DNA of 8,582 bases from NCBI GenBank assembly GCA_044359885.1, contig JBIKLI010000185.1, positions 1-8,582 of the forward strand, in the 5' to 3' direction. Made by a program: the position numbers and the translations under genes. Under the pieces are notes generated by a model. The model saw nothing but the letters and a program-made list of their open reading frames with translations, did no database searches and was not told the origin of the DNA. The stretch's first letter is position 1. Each line of letters opens with the position of its first letter. This document shows positions 1 to 5,948 of this stretch, one piece after another. The stretch comes from CAIOSQ01 sp044359885 (GTDB lineage: Bacteria > Pseudomonadota > Alphaproteobacteria > CACIAM-22H2).

Positions 1-63
1 ACGGCTTTAGGGCCGTATAACGGTTTAGCAAACCGCCGCCTTCAGCCACTCGGCCACCCCTCC
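1..63 (-). tRNA. tRNA-Ser(GCU), partial (3' part lies outside the window)
   Basis: Read on the minus strand from 63, the sequence folds as the 5' part of a class II tRNA. It has acceptor strand GGAGGGG (63-57), U8-G9, and a D-arm beginning GCCGAGUGGCUGAAGGC. The anticodon stem-loop is GCGGU-UUGCUAA-ACCGU with anticodon GCU at 29-27, and a long variable arm (UACGGC ... GCCGU) begins before the window edge. A long variable arm with GCU anticodon and the GGCUGAAGGC D-loop is diagnostic of serine tRNA reading AGC/AGU. The T-arm, the 3' acceptor strand and any encoded CCA lie before base 1. The first anticodon-stem pair is G-U, which is tolerated. A promoter is visible at 106-134. Confidence 0.95.
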
Positions 64-105
64 GCACGAAGAGCGACATCAGTTGCCACGGCGTTTGCAG
101 CCTCG

Positions 106-134
106 GTTCTAGAGACCGGCGGGTGGGGTGTCAA
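106..134 (-). promoter_or_regulatory. Predicted sigma70-type promoter of tRNA-Ser
   Basis: On the minus strand, a perfect -35 hexamer TTGACA (134-129) is followed by a 17-base spacer and TAGAAC (111-106), which matches TATAAT at four positions. Transcription would start near base 99, giving a leader of about 36 nt before the mature tRNA 5' end at 63. That layout is usual for a stable RNA gene. The match is by eye. The -35 is unusually good for DNA this GC-rich, so the call is reasonable but unproven. Confidence 0.6.
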
Positions 135-279
135 CCGACGCGCGCGCCCGGCCCTGCACCGCGCGCCCGCTCGCCCGGCGCGCGCGATCGCGAGGGCGTA
201 CGCCTTCGGACACGGCCCGGCGTTTACGTCGCGTTAAGCTCGGTGCGCACAATTTGCAGATGGACGAAAAGCGCGAATG

Positions 280-285
280 AGGAGG
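280..285 (+). promoter_or_regulatory. Shine-Dalgarno AGGAGG that fixes the start of the 72-aa ORF
   Basis: AGGAGG lies 6 bases before the ATG at 292. The longer in-frame reading from ATG 277 would place this site inside the coding sequence and has no comparable upstream site. The ATG at 292 is therefore preferred. Confidence 0.7.
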
Positions 286-291
286 TTGGCG

Positions 292-510
292 ATGCTGAGC
301 CGTCGTTCCATCGAACTCATGCTCGATCTGATCGAGAACCGGGTCGCCTGCATGCAGGTCGTCGATCGCGAGGATCACCGGCAGCTGGCGATCATGACCC
401 AGGCGCGGCGGGAATTGCTGGCGCTGCGCGATCAGGCGAGCGGCGCGATCCGGCACAGCACGCCCATCCACGCGAGCGGCGCCACGAACACGCAGGCCGC
501 CGCGGCCTGA
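292..510 (+). CDS. Small hypothetical protein, 72 aa, predicted helical
   Basis: This is a short ORF with the strongest ribosome binding site of the plus-strand genes here (AGGAGG, 6-base spacing). Residues 1-45 form one charged amphipathic helical stretch, including SIELMLDLIENRV and DREDHRQLAIMTQARRELLA. The C-terminus (about 55-72) is Ala/Thr/Ser-rich and low in complexity, ending in four alanines. No signal peptide, membrane segment or catalytic motif is visible. The pattern recalls small uncharacterised proteins of about 50-75 aa seen in alphaproteobacteria, but that is from memory and I assign no function. It diverges from the tRNA-Ser gene and converges on the gst operon. The stop codon lies in a 15-bp tandem repeat, so the C-terminus may vary between strains. 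No convincing promoter was found upstream. Confidence 0.65.
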   Translation: MLSRRSIELMLDLIENRVACMQVVDREDHRQLAIMTQARRELLALRDQASGAIRHSTPIHASGATNTQAAAA

Positions 511-541
511 TGCGCCGCGGCCTGATCCGCCGCGGCCCGGT
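498..541. repeat. 15-bp tandem repeat, about three copies, across the ORF stop codon
   Basis: The 14-base unit CGCCGCGGCCTGAT occurs perfectly at 498-511 and 513-526. A third copy at 528-541 has two substitutions (CGCCGCGGCCCGGT). The period is 15, or five codons, so the TGA stop at 508-510 is repeated in frame at 523-525. Each unit contains the palindrome GCCGCGGC. The first copy also forms the downstream half of the inverted repeat AGGCCGC-c-GCGGCCT (494-508). No T-run follows, so it is not a standard intrinsic terminator. Confidence 0.75.
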
Positions 542-557
542 CAAGCTCGACCAGGCA

Positions 558-578
558 CCGGGCGCCGGGCGCCGGGCG
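558..578. repeat. 7-bp tandem repeat CCGGGCG, three copies
   Basis: Three perfect head-to-tail copies of CCGGGCG occupy the short gap between the convergent 72-aa ORF and the YfcG-like GST gene. The same gap (511-595) contains GCCCGG (535-540) facing CCGGGC (558-563), which could pair into a GC-rich stem. Neither strand shows a following T-run. This convergent gap lacks a recognisable intrinsic terminator, though GC-rich hairpins may still cause pausing or Rho-dependent ending. Confidence 0.6.
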
Positions 579-595
579 CGCGGACGATCCCGCGC

Positions 596-1219
596 TCAGG
601 CCGGGATCTTCATCCCCTTGGCGACGGCCGGCATGGCCGCGAGGGTTGCGAACCACCGCTGGACATTGGGGAAGCTGGCGAGATCGACGCCGTGCCATTC
701 GTGGCGCGCGACCCAGGGATAGGCGGCGAAATCGGCGATCGACAACGCCGTTCCGCCCAGATGCGCGGCCTCGCCCAGGCGGCGGTCGAGCACGCCATAG
801 AGGCGCTTCGCCTCCTTGCCGAAGCGTTCGATCGCGTAGGGGATCTTCTCGGGCGCGAACCGCATGAAATGATGCGCCTGGCCCAGCATGGGACCGAGCC
901 CCCCCATCTGGAACATCACCCACTGGATGCAGACATGGCGGCCGCGCGGATCGGCAGGCAGGAACATCCCCGTCTTCTCGGCGAGATAGATCAGGATCGC
1001 GCCCGATTCCCAGAGCGCGAAGGGCCCGCCTCCCGGCCCGTCGGAATCCACGATCGCCGGGATCTTGCCGTTGGGGTTGATCGCCTGGAACGCCGGCGCG
1101 AATTGTTCGTTGCGCGAGATGTCGACGGGATGGACCGCATAGTCCAGCCCGCAGGCCTCGAGCATGATCGAGACCTTGCGCCCGTTCGGCGTGGCCCAGG
1201 TGTAGAGATCGATCGCCAT
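596..1219 (-). CDS. YfcG-like (Nu-class) glutathione S-transferase
   Basis: The product is 207 aa, the usual length for the family, and resembles E. coli YfcG, a glutathione-dependent disulfide-bond oxidoreductase, along its whole length. The N-terminal thioredoxin fold (about 1-85) has ATPNGRKV, with Thr10 and Asn12 at the positions YfcG uses in place of a catalytic Tyr/Ser/Cys. It also has NPNGKIPAIVD (cis-Pro54) and WESGAILIYLAEKTG (glutathione-binding Glu71-Ser72). The C-terminal helical domain has the YfcG hallmark QMGGLGPMLGQAHHF (104-118), IPYAIER and the N-capping box SIADF. It is cytosolic. The start is set by AAGGAGG 8 bases upstream. It is the last gene of the gatCAB operon, 25 bases after the other GST. 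The native substrate is unknown; the fold and subclass are very likely right. Confidence 0.93.
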   Translation of the reverse strand: MAIDLYTWATPNGRKVSIMLEACGLDYAVHPVDISRNEQFAPAFQAINPNGKIPAIVDSDGPGGGPFALWESGAILIYLAEKTGMFLPADPRGRHVCIQWVMFQMGGLGPMLGQAHHFMRFAPEKIPYAIERFGKEAKRLYGVLDRRLGEAAHLGGTALSIADFAAYPWVARHEWHGVDLASFPNVQRWFATLAAMPAVAKGMKIPA

Positions 1220-1227
1220 CCTCCGCC

Positions 1228-1234
1228 CCTCCTT
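1228..1234 (-). promoter_or_regulatory. Strong Shine-Dalgarno of the YfcG-like gene
   Basis: AAGGAGG (1234-1228, minus strand) lies 8 bases before the ATG ending at 1219, inside the 25-base gap after the upstream GST gene. It is the best ribosome binding site of the minus-strand operon. This suggests the last gene is translated independently rather than by coupling. Confidence 0.7.
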
Positions 1235-1244
1235 CCGCCGCCGG

Positions 1245-2099
1245 TCAGCCGCCGATGCGGTCCGCGCGCGGCATCGCCTCATAGGGATGCGCGGCACCGG
1301 GCAGCTTGAGGAACCGGGCGGTCCAGGCCGCGACATTCGGCCAGCGCGCGATCTCCACCCCCGCCTCGTCGGCCAGCGCCACGGTCGCGAAGATCGCGAT
1401 GTCGGCGACGGTCGGGCGCGGCCCGGCGAGGAACTTGCTGGTGCCCAGATGGCGGTCCAGCACGTCCAGCGCCTCGCGCGCGCGGGTCTCGGTGAAGGCG
1501 ATCACCTCCGGATGCGGCGCATAGTCCGGGAAGCGGCGGAAGCTGCGCAGCCGCGCCAGGTTGGACATCCGGTCCTGGTCCCATTGCAGCCATTCCTCGA
1601 CGCGGATCTCCTCCGCCGCGCTGCGGCCCAGGAACTGGTCATAGGCGTCGGCGAGGTAATGCAGGATCACGTTCGACTGCGCCACGTGATGGCCCTCGTG
1701 CTCCAGCACCGGCACCTGGCCGAAGCGGTTGCGGGCCAGGAATTCGGGGCGCCTGTGCGCGCCCGCGCGAAGGTCGACATGGCGGTAGTCGAAATCGACC
1801 CCCATCATGGTCAGCGCCAGCCCGACCTTGCAGGCCGGGATCGACAGCCAGAGCCCGTGCAGCACCGGCCGCGCCGGGCGCCGCTCGGCCGGGGCCGCCG
1901 CCGCATGACCCTTCGCGCCGCGCGCCGCGCGCGTCGCACGCTTCGCCGCAGCCTTGGCGGTCGCGGGCGTCGCGGCGACGATCTTGCGCGGCGTCGCGGA
2001 CGGCGCCTTCTTCGGCGCGGCCTTGCGCCCGGCGGGCTTCTTCGCCGCCGCCTTCGGGCGCGCCGCCCGCTTCGCCGCGATCTTCTTCGCCTTCGCCAT
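1245..2099 (-). CDS. Glutathione S-transferase with histone-H1-like N-terminal tail
   Basis: The predicted product is 284 aa, about 80 longer than a normal GST. Residues 1-78 are low-complexity: in the first 64 there are 25 Ala and 21 Lys/Arg, with no acidic and no aromatic residue (motifs such as AAAKKPAGRKAAPKKAP). The GST part begins near residue 79. It has the thioredoxin fold with LSIPACKVGLAL (candidate Ser86 or Cys90 at the active-site turn), FGQVPVLE (cis-Pro130) and QSNVILHYLADAYD. The helical domain has EEWLQWDQDRMSN and the N-capping box PTVADIAIF. The ATG at 2099 lies 14 bases after the gatB stop, with a weak AAGG about 10 bases upstream. An in-frame GTG at 1865-1863 (Val79) would make a tail-less GST but has no clear Shine-Dalgarno. 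The GST fold is secure, the subclass and substrate are not, and the tail depends on the start chosen. Confidence 0.88.
   Translation of the reverse strand: MAKAKKIAAKRAARPKAAAKKPAGRKAAPKKAPSATPRKIVAATPATAKAAAKRATRAARGAKGHAAAAPAERRPARPVLHGLWLSIPACKVGLALTMMGVDFDYRHVDLRAGAHRRPEFLARNRFGQVPVLEHEGHHVAQSNVILHYLADAYDQFLGRSAAEEIRVEEWLQWDQDRMSNLARLRSFRRFPDYAPHPEVIAFTETRAREALDVLDRHLGTSKFLAGPRPTVADIAIFATVALADEAGVEIARWPNVAAWTARFLKLPGAAHPYEAMPRADRIGG
1866..2099 (-). other. Segment coding the Lys/Ala/Pro-rich H1-like tail of the GST
   Basis: This segment encodes residues 1-78 of the GST. All lysines use AAG and alanines use mainly GCG/GCC, consistent with real translated sequence. The composition resembles the basic tails of bacterial histone-H1-like and AlgP-type proteins, which bind nucleic acid non-specifically. 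A role in nucleic-acid or ribosome binding here is inference only. Internally repetitive GCG/AAG codons make the segment prone to length change. Confidence 0.7.
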
Positions 2100-2113
2100 C
2101 TGTCTTTCGCCTT

Positions 2114-3565
2114 TCAGCCCGCGAGCTTCTTCCTGAGGACTTCGTTGACGGCGGCGGGATTCGCCTTGCCGCCCGTGGATTTCATGACCTGGCCCACGAA
2201 CCAGCCGAACAGCGCCTGCTTGCCGCCGCGATACTCCGCGACCTTGGCGGCGTTCTCGGCGATCACCCTGTCGATCGCCGCCTCGATCGCGCCGGTATCC
2301 GTCACCTGGCGCAGCCCGCGCTCCTCGACGATCGCGGCGGCGTCCTTGCCGGTCTCGACCATGAAGCCGAAGACGTCCTTGGCGATGCGCCCGGAAATCG
2401 TGTCGTTCTCGATCAGGTCGAGCAGACCGGCCAGCTGCTTCGCCGAGACCGGCGAGGTCGCGATGTCCCGGCCCAGGCGGTTGAGCGCGCCGAACAGTTC
2501 GACGATCACCCAGTTGGCGGCCAGCTTGGGATCCTTGCGGCCCTTCGCGACGACCTCGAAGAACTCCGCGTTCTCCTTCTCCGCGACCAGCACGCCGGCG
2601 TCGTAGGGCGTCAGCTTGTAGTCGGCGACGAAGCGCGCCTTCTTCGCGTCGGGCAGCTCCGGCAGGTTCGCGCGCACCTCCTCGATCCATCTGCGGTCGA
2701 GGACGAGCGGCAGCAGGTCGGGATCGGGGAAATAGCGGTAGTCATGCGCGTGCTCCTTCGAGCGCATCGGGCGCGTGACGCCCTTGGCGCTGTCGAAGAG
2801 GCGCGTCTCCTGGCGGATCGTGCCGCCATCCTCGAGCACCTCGACCTGGCGGCGCGCCTCGTACTCGATCGCCTGCATGACGAAGCGGATCGAGTTGATG
2901 TTCTTGAGCTCGCAGCGCGTGCCCAGCCCCTCGCCCGGCCGGCGCACGGACACGTTGGCGTCGCAGCGCAGGCTGCCCTCCTCCATGTTGCCGTCGCAGG
3001 TGCCGAGATAGCGGACCAGCGCGCGCATCTTGCGCATATAGGCGCCGGCCTCCTCGGGCGAGCGCAGATCCGGCTTCGACACGATCTCCATCAGCGCGAC
3101 GCCGGCGCGGTTCAGGTCGATATAGGTCTTCTGCGGATGCTGGTCGTGGATCGACTTGCCGGCGTCCTGTTCGAGATGCAGGCGCTCGATGCCGATGCGC
3201 CGCGTCTCGCCGCCGGGCAGGTCGATGTCGAGATGGCCCTCGCCGACGATCGGCTGCTTGTACTGCGAGATCTGATAGCCCGCGGGCAGATCCGGGTAGA
3301 AATAATTCTTCCGGTCGAAGACCGAGACCTCGTTGATCGTCGCGTTGAGGCCGAGGCCGGTCTTCACCGCCTGCTCGACGCAGGCGCGGTTGATCACCGG
3401 CAGCATGCCGGGGAAGCCCGCGTCGACGTAGCTGACCTGGGCGTTGGGCTCGGCGCCGAATTCGGTCGAGGCGCCCGAGAACAGCTTGGCCTTCGAGATC
3501 ACCTGGGCGTGGACCTCCAGGCCGATCACGATCTCCCAGGGGCCGGTCTTTCCGTCGATGATCAT
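2114..3565 (-). CDS. gatB: Aspartyl/glutamyl-tRNA(Asn/Gln) amidotransferase subunit B
   Basis: The product is 483 aa, normal for GatB. GatB is the kinase and tRNA-binding subunit of the heterotrimeric amidotransferase. It activates Glu-tRNA(Gln) or Asp-tRNA(Asn) with ATP and receives ammonia from GatA. The N-terminal catalytic cradle starts with WEIVIGLEVHAQV and contains YQISQYKQPI, LEQDAGKSIHD, the family signature DLNRAGVALMEIVSKPD and GSLRCDANVSVR. Further on are RPMRSKEHAHDYRYFPDPDL and a helical/YqeY-like C-terminal region ending NEVLRKKLAG (Asn-Pro-Ala-Ala-rich tail domain). The start is 3 bases after the gatA stop, and a GGGAG-type site sits inside the end of gatA, so translation is probably coupled. 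Confidence 0.98.
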   Translation of the reverse strand: MIIDGKTGPWEIVIGLEVHAQVISKAKLFSGASTEFGAEPNAQVSYVDAGFPGMLPVINRACVEQAVKTGLGLNATINEVSVFDRKNYFYPDLPAGYQISQYKQPIVGEGHLDIDLPGGETRRIGIERLHLEQDAGKSIHDQHPQKTYIDLNRAGVALMEIVSKPDLRSPEEAGAYMRKMRALVRYLGTCDGNMEEGSLRCDANVSVRRPGEGLGTRCELKNINSIRFVMQAIEYEARRQVEVLEDGGTIRQETRLFDSAKGVTRPMRSKEHAHDYRYFPDPDLLPLVLDRRWIEEVRANLPELPDAKKARFVADYKLTPYDAGVLVAEKENAEFFEVVAKGRKDPKLAANWVIVELFGALNRLGRDIATSPVSAKQLAGLLDLIENDTISGRIAKDVFGFMVETGKDAAAIVEERGLRQVTDTGAIEAAIDRVIAENAAKVAEYRGGKQALFGWFVGQVMKSTGGKANPAAVNEVLRKKLAG

Positions 3566-3568
3566 GGC

Positions 3569-5035
3569 TCAGGCTCCCGGGCGCGCCGTGAAGCCGGCGG
3601 CGCCTTCCAGCACATGCGAAACCGCGAACAGCGTCTCCTCGTCGAAGGCGCGGCCGATCAGCTGCAGCCCCAGCGGCAGGCCGTCATGCGACAGGCCGGC
3701 GGGGACCGAGATCCCGGGCAGGCCCGCGAGATTGACCGTCACCGTGAAGACGTCGTTGAGATACATGGCGACCGGGTCGTCCATCTTCTCGCCCATCGCG
3801 AAGGCGGCCGAGGGCGCGGTCGGCGTCAGGATGACGTCGCATTTCGCATAGGCCTCGGTGAAGTCCCGGGCGATCAGCGCGCGGACCTTCTGCGCCTTGA
3901 GGTAATAGGCGTCGTAATAGCCGGCCGAGAGCACATAGGTGCCGATCAGGATGCGGCGCCGCACCTCGGCGCCGAAGCCGGCGGCGCGGGTGTTCTCGTA
4001 GAGCTCCTCGATCGAAGCGCCCGGCACGCGCAGGCCGAAGCGCACGCCGTCATAGCGCGCCAGGTTCGACGACGCCTCGGCGGGGGCCACGATGTAATAG
4101 GTCGGCAGCGCATATTTCGTGTGCGGCAGCGAGATCTCCACCGGCTCGGCGCCGGCCTCGCGCAGCCAGGATATTCCCTGCTGCCAGAGCCGCTCGATCT
4201 CCGCGGGCATGCCGTCCAGACGGTATTCGCGCGGGATGCCGAAGCGCAGGCCCTTGAGGCTGCGGCCCAGCGCCGCCTCGTAATCGGGAACCGGGCGCGG
4301 CACCGAGGTCGAGTCCTTCGGATCATGCCCGGCCATGGCGCGCAGCAGGATCGCGGTGTCGCGCACGTCGCGGGCGATCGGCCCGGCCTGGTCGAGCGAC
4401 GAGGCGAAGGCGACGATGCCCCAGCGCGAGCAGCGGCCATAGGTGGGCTTGATGCCGACCACGCCGCAGAAGGCGGCGGGCTGGCGGATCGAGCCGCCGG
4501 TGTCGGTGGCGGTGGCGCCCATCGCGATGCGCGCGGCGACCGCGGCGGCCGAGCCGCCCGACGAGCCGCCGGGCACGAGGTCGCGATCGTCGTCGCGGCG
4601 CTTCCAGGGGTTCTTCACGCCGCCGAAGGCCGAGGTCATGTTGGACGAGCCCATCGCGAACTCGTCGAGATTGGTCTTGCCCAGCATGACCGCGCCGGCA
4701 TCCCAGAGATTCTGCGACACGGTGCTTTCATAGGGCGGGCGGAAGCCCTCGAGGATGCGGCTGGCGGCCGTCGTCTGCACGTCCTTGGTGCAGAACAGGT
4801 CCTTGATGCCCAGCGGGATGCCTTCCAGCGCCCCGGCCCTGCCGGCGGCGAGCCGCGCGTCGCTGGCATCGGCCATGGCGCGCGCGGCGTCGGGCGTGGC
4901 GACGACATAGGCGTTGAGGCCCTTGTGGCGCTCCATGGCCTGGAGATGCGCCTCGGCCAGCTCGCGCGCCGTGAAGTCGCGCGCCGCCAGCCCCTTGCGG
5001 GCGGCGGCGATGGTCAGGTCGGTCAGCGCGCTCAT
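3569..5035 (-). CDS. gatA: Aspartyl/glutamyl-tRNA(Asn/Gln) amidotransferase subunit A
   Basis: The product is 488 aa, normal for GatA. This is the amidase-signature subunit that hydrolyses glutamine and sends ammonia to GatB. The Lys-Ser-Ser catalytic triad is intact: Lys78 in GIPLGIKDLF, Ser158 in PGGSSGGSAAAVAA and Ser182 in TDTGGSIRQPAAFCG. The two serines are 24 residues apart, as in other amidase-signature enzymes. A short insertion (KRRDDDRD, about 145-152) before the GGSSGGS loop lengthens the Lys-Ser distance; I recall this from alphaproteobacterial GatA proteins. The ATG overlaps the gatC stop (ATGA, 5035-5032), which fixes the start and implies translational coupling. Alphaproteobacteria generally lack GlnRS, so this enzyme is expected to make Gln-tRNA(Gln) and perhaps Asn-tRNA(Asn). 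Confidence 0.98.
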   Translation of the reverse strand: MSALTDLTIAAARKGLAARDFTARELAEAHLQAMERHKGLNAYVVATPDAARAMADASDARLAAGRAGALEGIPLGIKDLFCTKDVQTTAASRILEGFRPPYESTVSQNLWDAGAVMLGKTNLDEFAMGSSNMTSAFGGVKNPWKRRDDDRDLVPGGSSGGSAAAVAARIAMGATATDTGGSIRQPAAFCGVVGIKPTYGRCSRWGIVAFASSLDQAGPIARDVRDTAILLRAMAGHDPKDSTSVPRPVPDYEAALGRSLKGLRFGIPREYRLDGMPAEIERLWQQGISWLREAGAEPVEISLPHTKYALPTYYIVAPAEASSNLARYDGVRFGLRVPGASIEELYENTRAAGFGAEVRRRILIGTYVLSAGYYDAYYLKAQKVRALIARDFTEAYAKCDVILTPTAPSAAFAMGEKMDDPVAMYLNDVFTVTVNLAGLPGISVPAGLSHDGLPLGLQLIGRAFDEETLFAVSHVLEGAAGFTARPGA

Positions 5036-5331
5036 TCGATCACCTTCGGCACCACGAAGAACGCCCCGTCGCCCAGCTGGATCCGGTCGGCCGCGTTGCG
5101 CGTCACCGCGTCGGCATAGCCGCCATCGGTGACCGCGTCGACGCGCTGCGACAGGACATGGGCGACGACGGAGGTCATCGGCGCGACCGCGGCGGTGTCG
5201 ACCTCGTCGAGCTGCGCGATCCACTGCATGATTCCCTGCAGCTCGCCGGCCATCTTCTCGAGATCGGCATCGGGAAGCTTGATGCGCGCCAGCGTGGCGA
5301 CGCGGGCCACCGTGGCTTTGTCGAGCGACAT
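5032..5331 (-). CDS. gatC: Aspartyl/glutamyl-tRNA(Asn/Gln) amidotransferase subunit C
   Basis: The product is 99 aa, normal for GatC, the small subunit that wraps around and stabilises the GatA-GatB interface. Visible family features are MSLDKATVARVATLARIKL at the N-terminus, the helix GELQGIMQWIAQLDEVDT, the AVAPMTSVV segment and the C-terminal RNAADRIQLGDGAFFVVPKVIE region. It is the first gene of the minus-strand operon. The ATG at 5331 matches the usual GatC start. An ATG 12 bases upstream (5343) would add only MDYR. Neither start has a clear Shine-Dalgarno. No convincing promoter is visible in the 78-base gap to the divergent ruvX, although one must lie there or within ruvX. Confidence 0.96.
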   Translation of the reverse strand: MSLDKATVARVATLARIKLPDADLEKMAGELQGIMQWIAQLDEVDTAAVAPMTSVVAHVLSQRVDAVTDGGYADAVTRNAADRIQLGDGAFFVVPKVIE

Positions 5332-5409
5332 GCGGTAATCCATCCGGGCGTTGATAAGGAAGACGGGCCTGCCGGACCCGAAGAAGCGCGCGGAAGCTAC
5401 AACTCTCCC
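5332..5409. promoter_or_regulatory. Divergent gatC / ruvX intergenic region
   Basis: These 78 bases separate two divergent start codons, so they should carry the promoters of both gatCAB-gst-gst and ruvX. No clean -35/-10 pair is visible on either strand. On the plus strand TACAAC (5398-5403) could be a -10 and would place the RNA start at or next to the ruvX ATG, but no -35 is at the right distance. On the minus strand TATCAA (5356-5351) is a -10-like match, again without a -35. The role is inferred from gene orientation. Confidence 0.45.
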
Positions 5410-5898
5410 ATGCCCGTCTGCAACCCGAGCGACCTGTCTTCCCTGCTGGCGCGGCGCGCCCGGCTGATGGGCTTCGATGTCGGGACAAGGACGATCGGCC
5501 TCGCGATCTGCGACCCCGGCCTGACCCTGGCGTCGCCGATCGAGACCATCCGGCGCACGCGCTGGCGCGACGAGGCCCGCCGCATCGCCGCGCTGGTCGC
5601 CTATTGGGGCGTCGGCGGCTTCGTGGTCGGGCTGGCGCTGAACATGGACGACAGCGAGGGACCGAGCGCGCAGCGCTGCCGCGCCTTCGCAAGCAATCTT
5701 CTGGCGCTGGCGGACCTGCCGCTGGCCTTCTGGGACGAGCGGCTTTCCACCCATGCCGCCGAGGAGACGATGCGCGCGGCCGGCGCCCGCCCCGGGCAGC
5801 GGCGCGATGCGATCGACAGCGCCGCCGCAGCCGTGATCCTGCAGGACTGCCTGGACGCGATGCGCCGCGCGCCGGGCGGCTTAGCGCCGAGGGATTAA
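5410..5898 (+). CDS. ruvX: RuvX/YqgF family RNase H-fold nuclease (pre-16S rRNA processing)
   Basis: The product is 162 aa, close to the family norm of about 140-165. All four family blocks are present: GFDVGTRTIGLAICDP (21-36, first acidic ligand Asp23), the beta-strand and turn VVGLALNMDDSEGPSAQRC (72-90), FWDERLSTHAAEE (107-119, Asp109-Glu110), and the C-terminal helix DAIDSAAAAVILQDCLDAM (Asp136). The usual GLPLNMDG is GLALNMDD here, a mild variant. E. coli YqgF is essential and matures the 5' end of 16S rRNA; an older proposal was a Holliday junction resolvase. The start is the first ATG in frame before the GFDVG block. Its Shine-Dalgarno is weak (GGAAG about 13 bases upstream). Although divergent from gatC, it may be co-transcribed with pyrB. 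Confidence 0.95.
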   Translation: MPVCNPSDLSSLLARRARLMGFDVGTRTIGLAICDPGLTLASPIETIRRTRWRDEARRIAALVAYWGVGGFVVGLALNMDDSEGPSAQRCRAFASNLLALADLPLAFWDERLSTHAAEETMRAAGARPGQRRDAIDSAAAAVILQDCLDAMRRAPGGLAPRD

Positions 5899-5920
5899 GG
5901 CCAGCCCCGGCTTGCTGGCC
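5899..5920 (+). terminator. Perfect 7-bp hairpin between ruvX and pyrB, no T-run
   Basis: GGCCAGC (5899-5905) and GCTGGCC (5914-5920) form a perfect GC-rich stem with an 8-base loop, starting at the base after the ruvX TAA. A stem directly after a stop codon suggests termination or transcript-end protection. It is followed by CGCGCGACC rather than a T-run, so it is not a canonical intrinsic terminator. It could equally be a pause or attenuation element ahead of pyrB. The structure is certain; the role is inferred. Confidence 0.4.
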
Positions 5921-5948
5921 CGCGCGACCGGAGAGTAAAACCGCCCCC

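Noticed and set aside
223..253. Promoter-like pair TTTACG (223-228) and CACAAT (248-253) upstream of the 72-aa ORF
   Set aside because: Both hexamers are four-of-six matches and the spacer is 19 bases, so the match is too weak to call.
277..291. Upstream ATG at 277 for the 72-aa ORF
   Set aside because: It would bury the AGGAGG at 280-285 inside the coding sequence and has no ribosome binding site of its own.
2100..2690. Longer reading of the H1-tailed GST, extending upstream to 2690
   Set aside because: The extension overlaps the conserved 3' half of gatB in another frame. The ATG at 2099, just after the gatB stop, is the natural start.
2744..5119. A 791-codon open frame on the plus strand opposite gatB and gatA
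   Set aside because: It lies entirely over intact gatB, gatA and gatC coding sequence on the other strand and is rich in Arg/Gly/Ala/His as expected of antisense frames in GC-rich DNA. It has no recognisable domain. The reverse-strand genes have full family motifs.
5361..5419. Perfect 8-bp inverted repeat AGACGGGC / GCCCGTCT, with the right arm over the ruvX start codon
   Set aside because: The arms are 43 bases apart and stop at 8 bp. A match this short is expected by chance in DNA this GC-rich, so no operator or start-codon hairpin is claimed.
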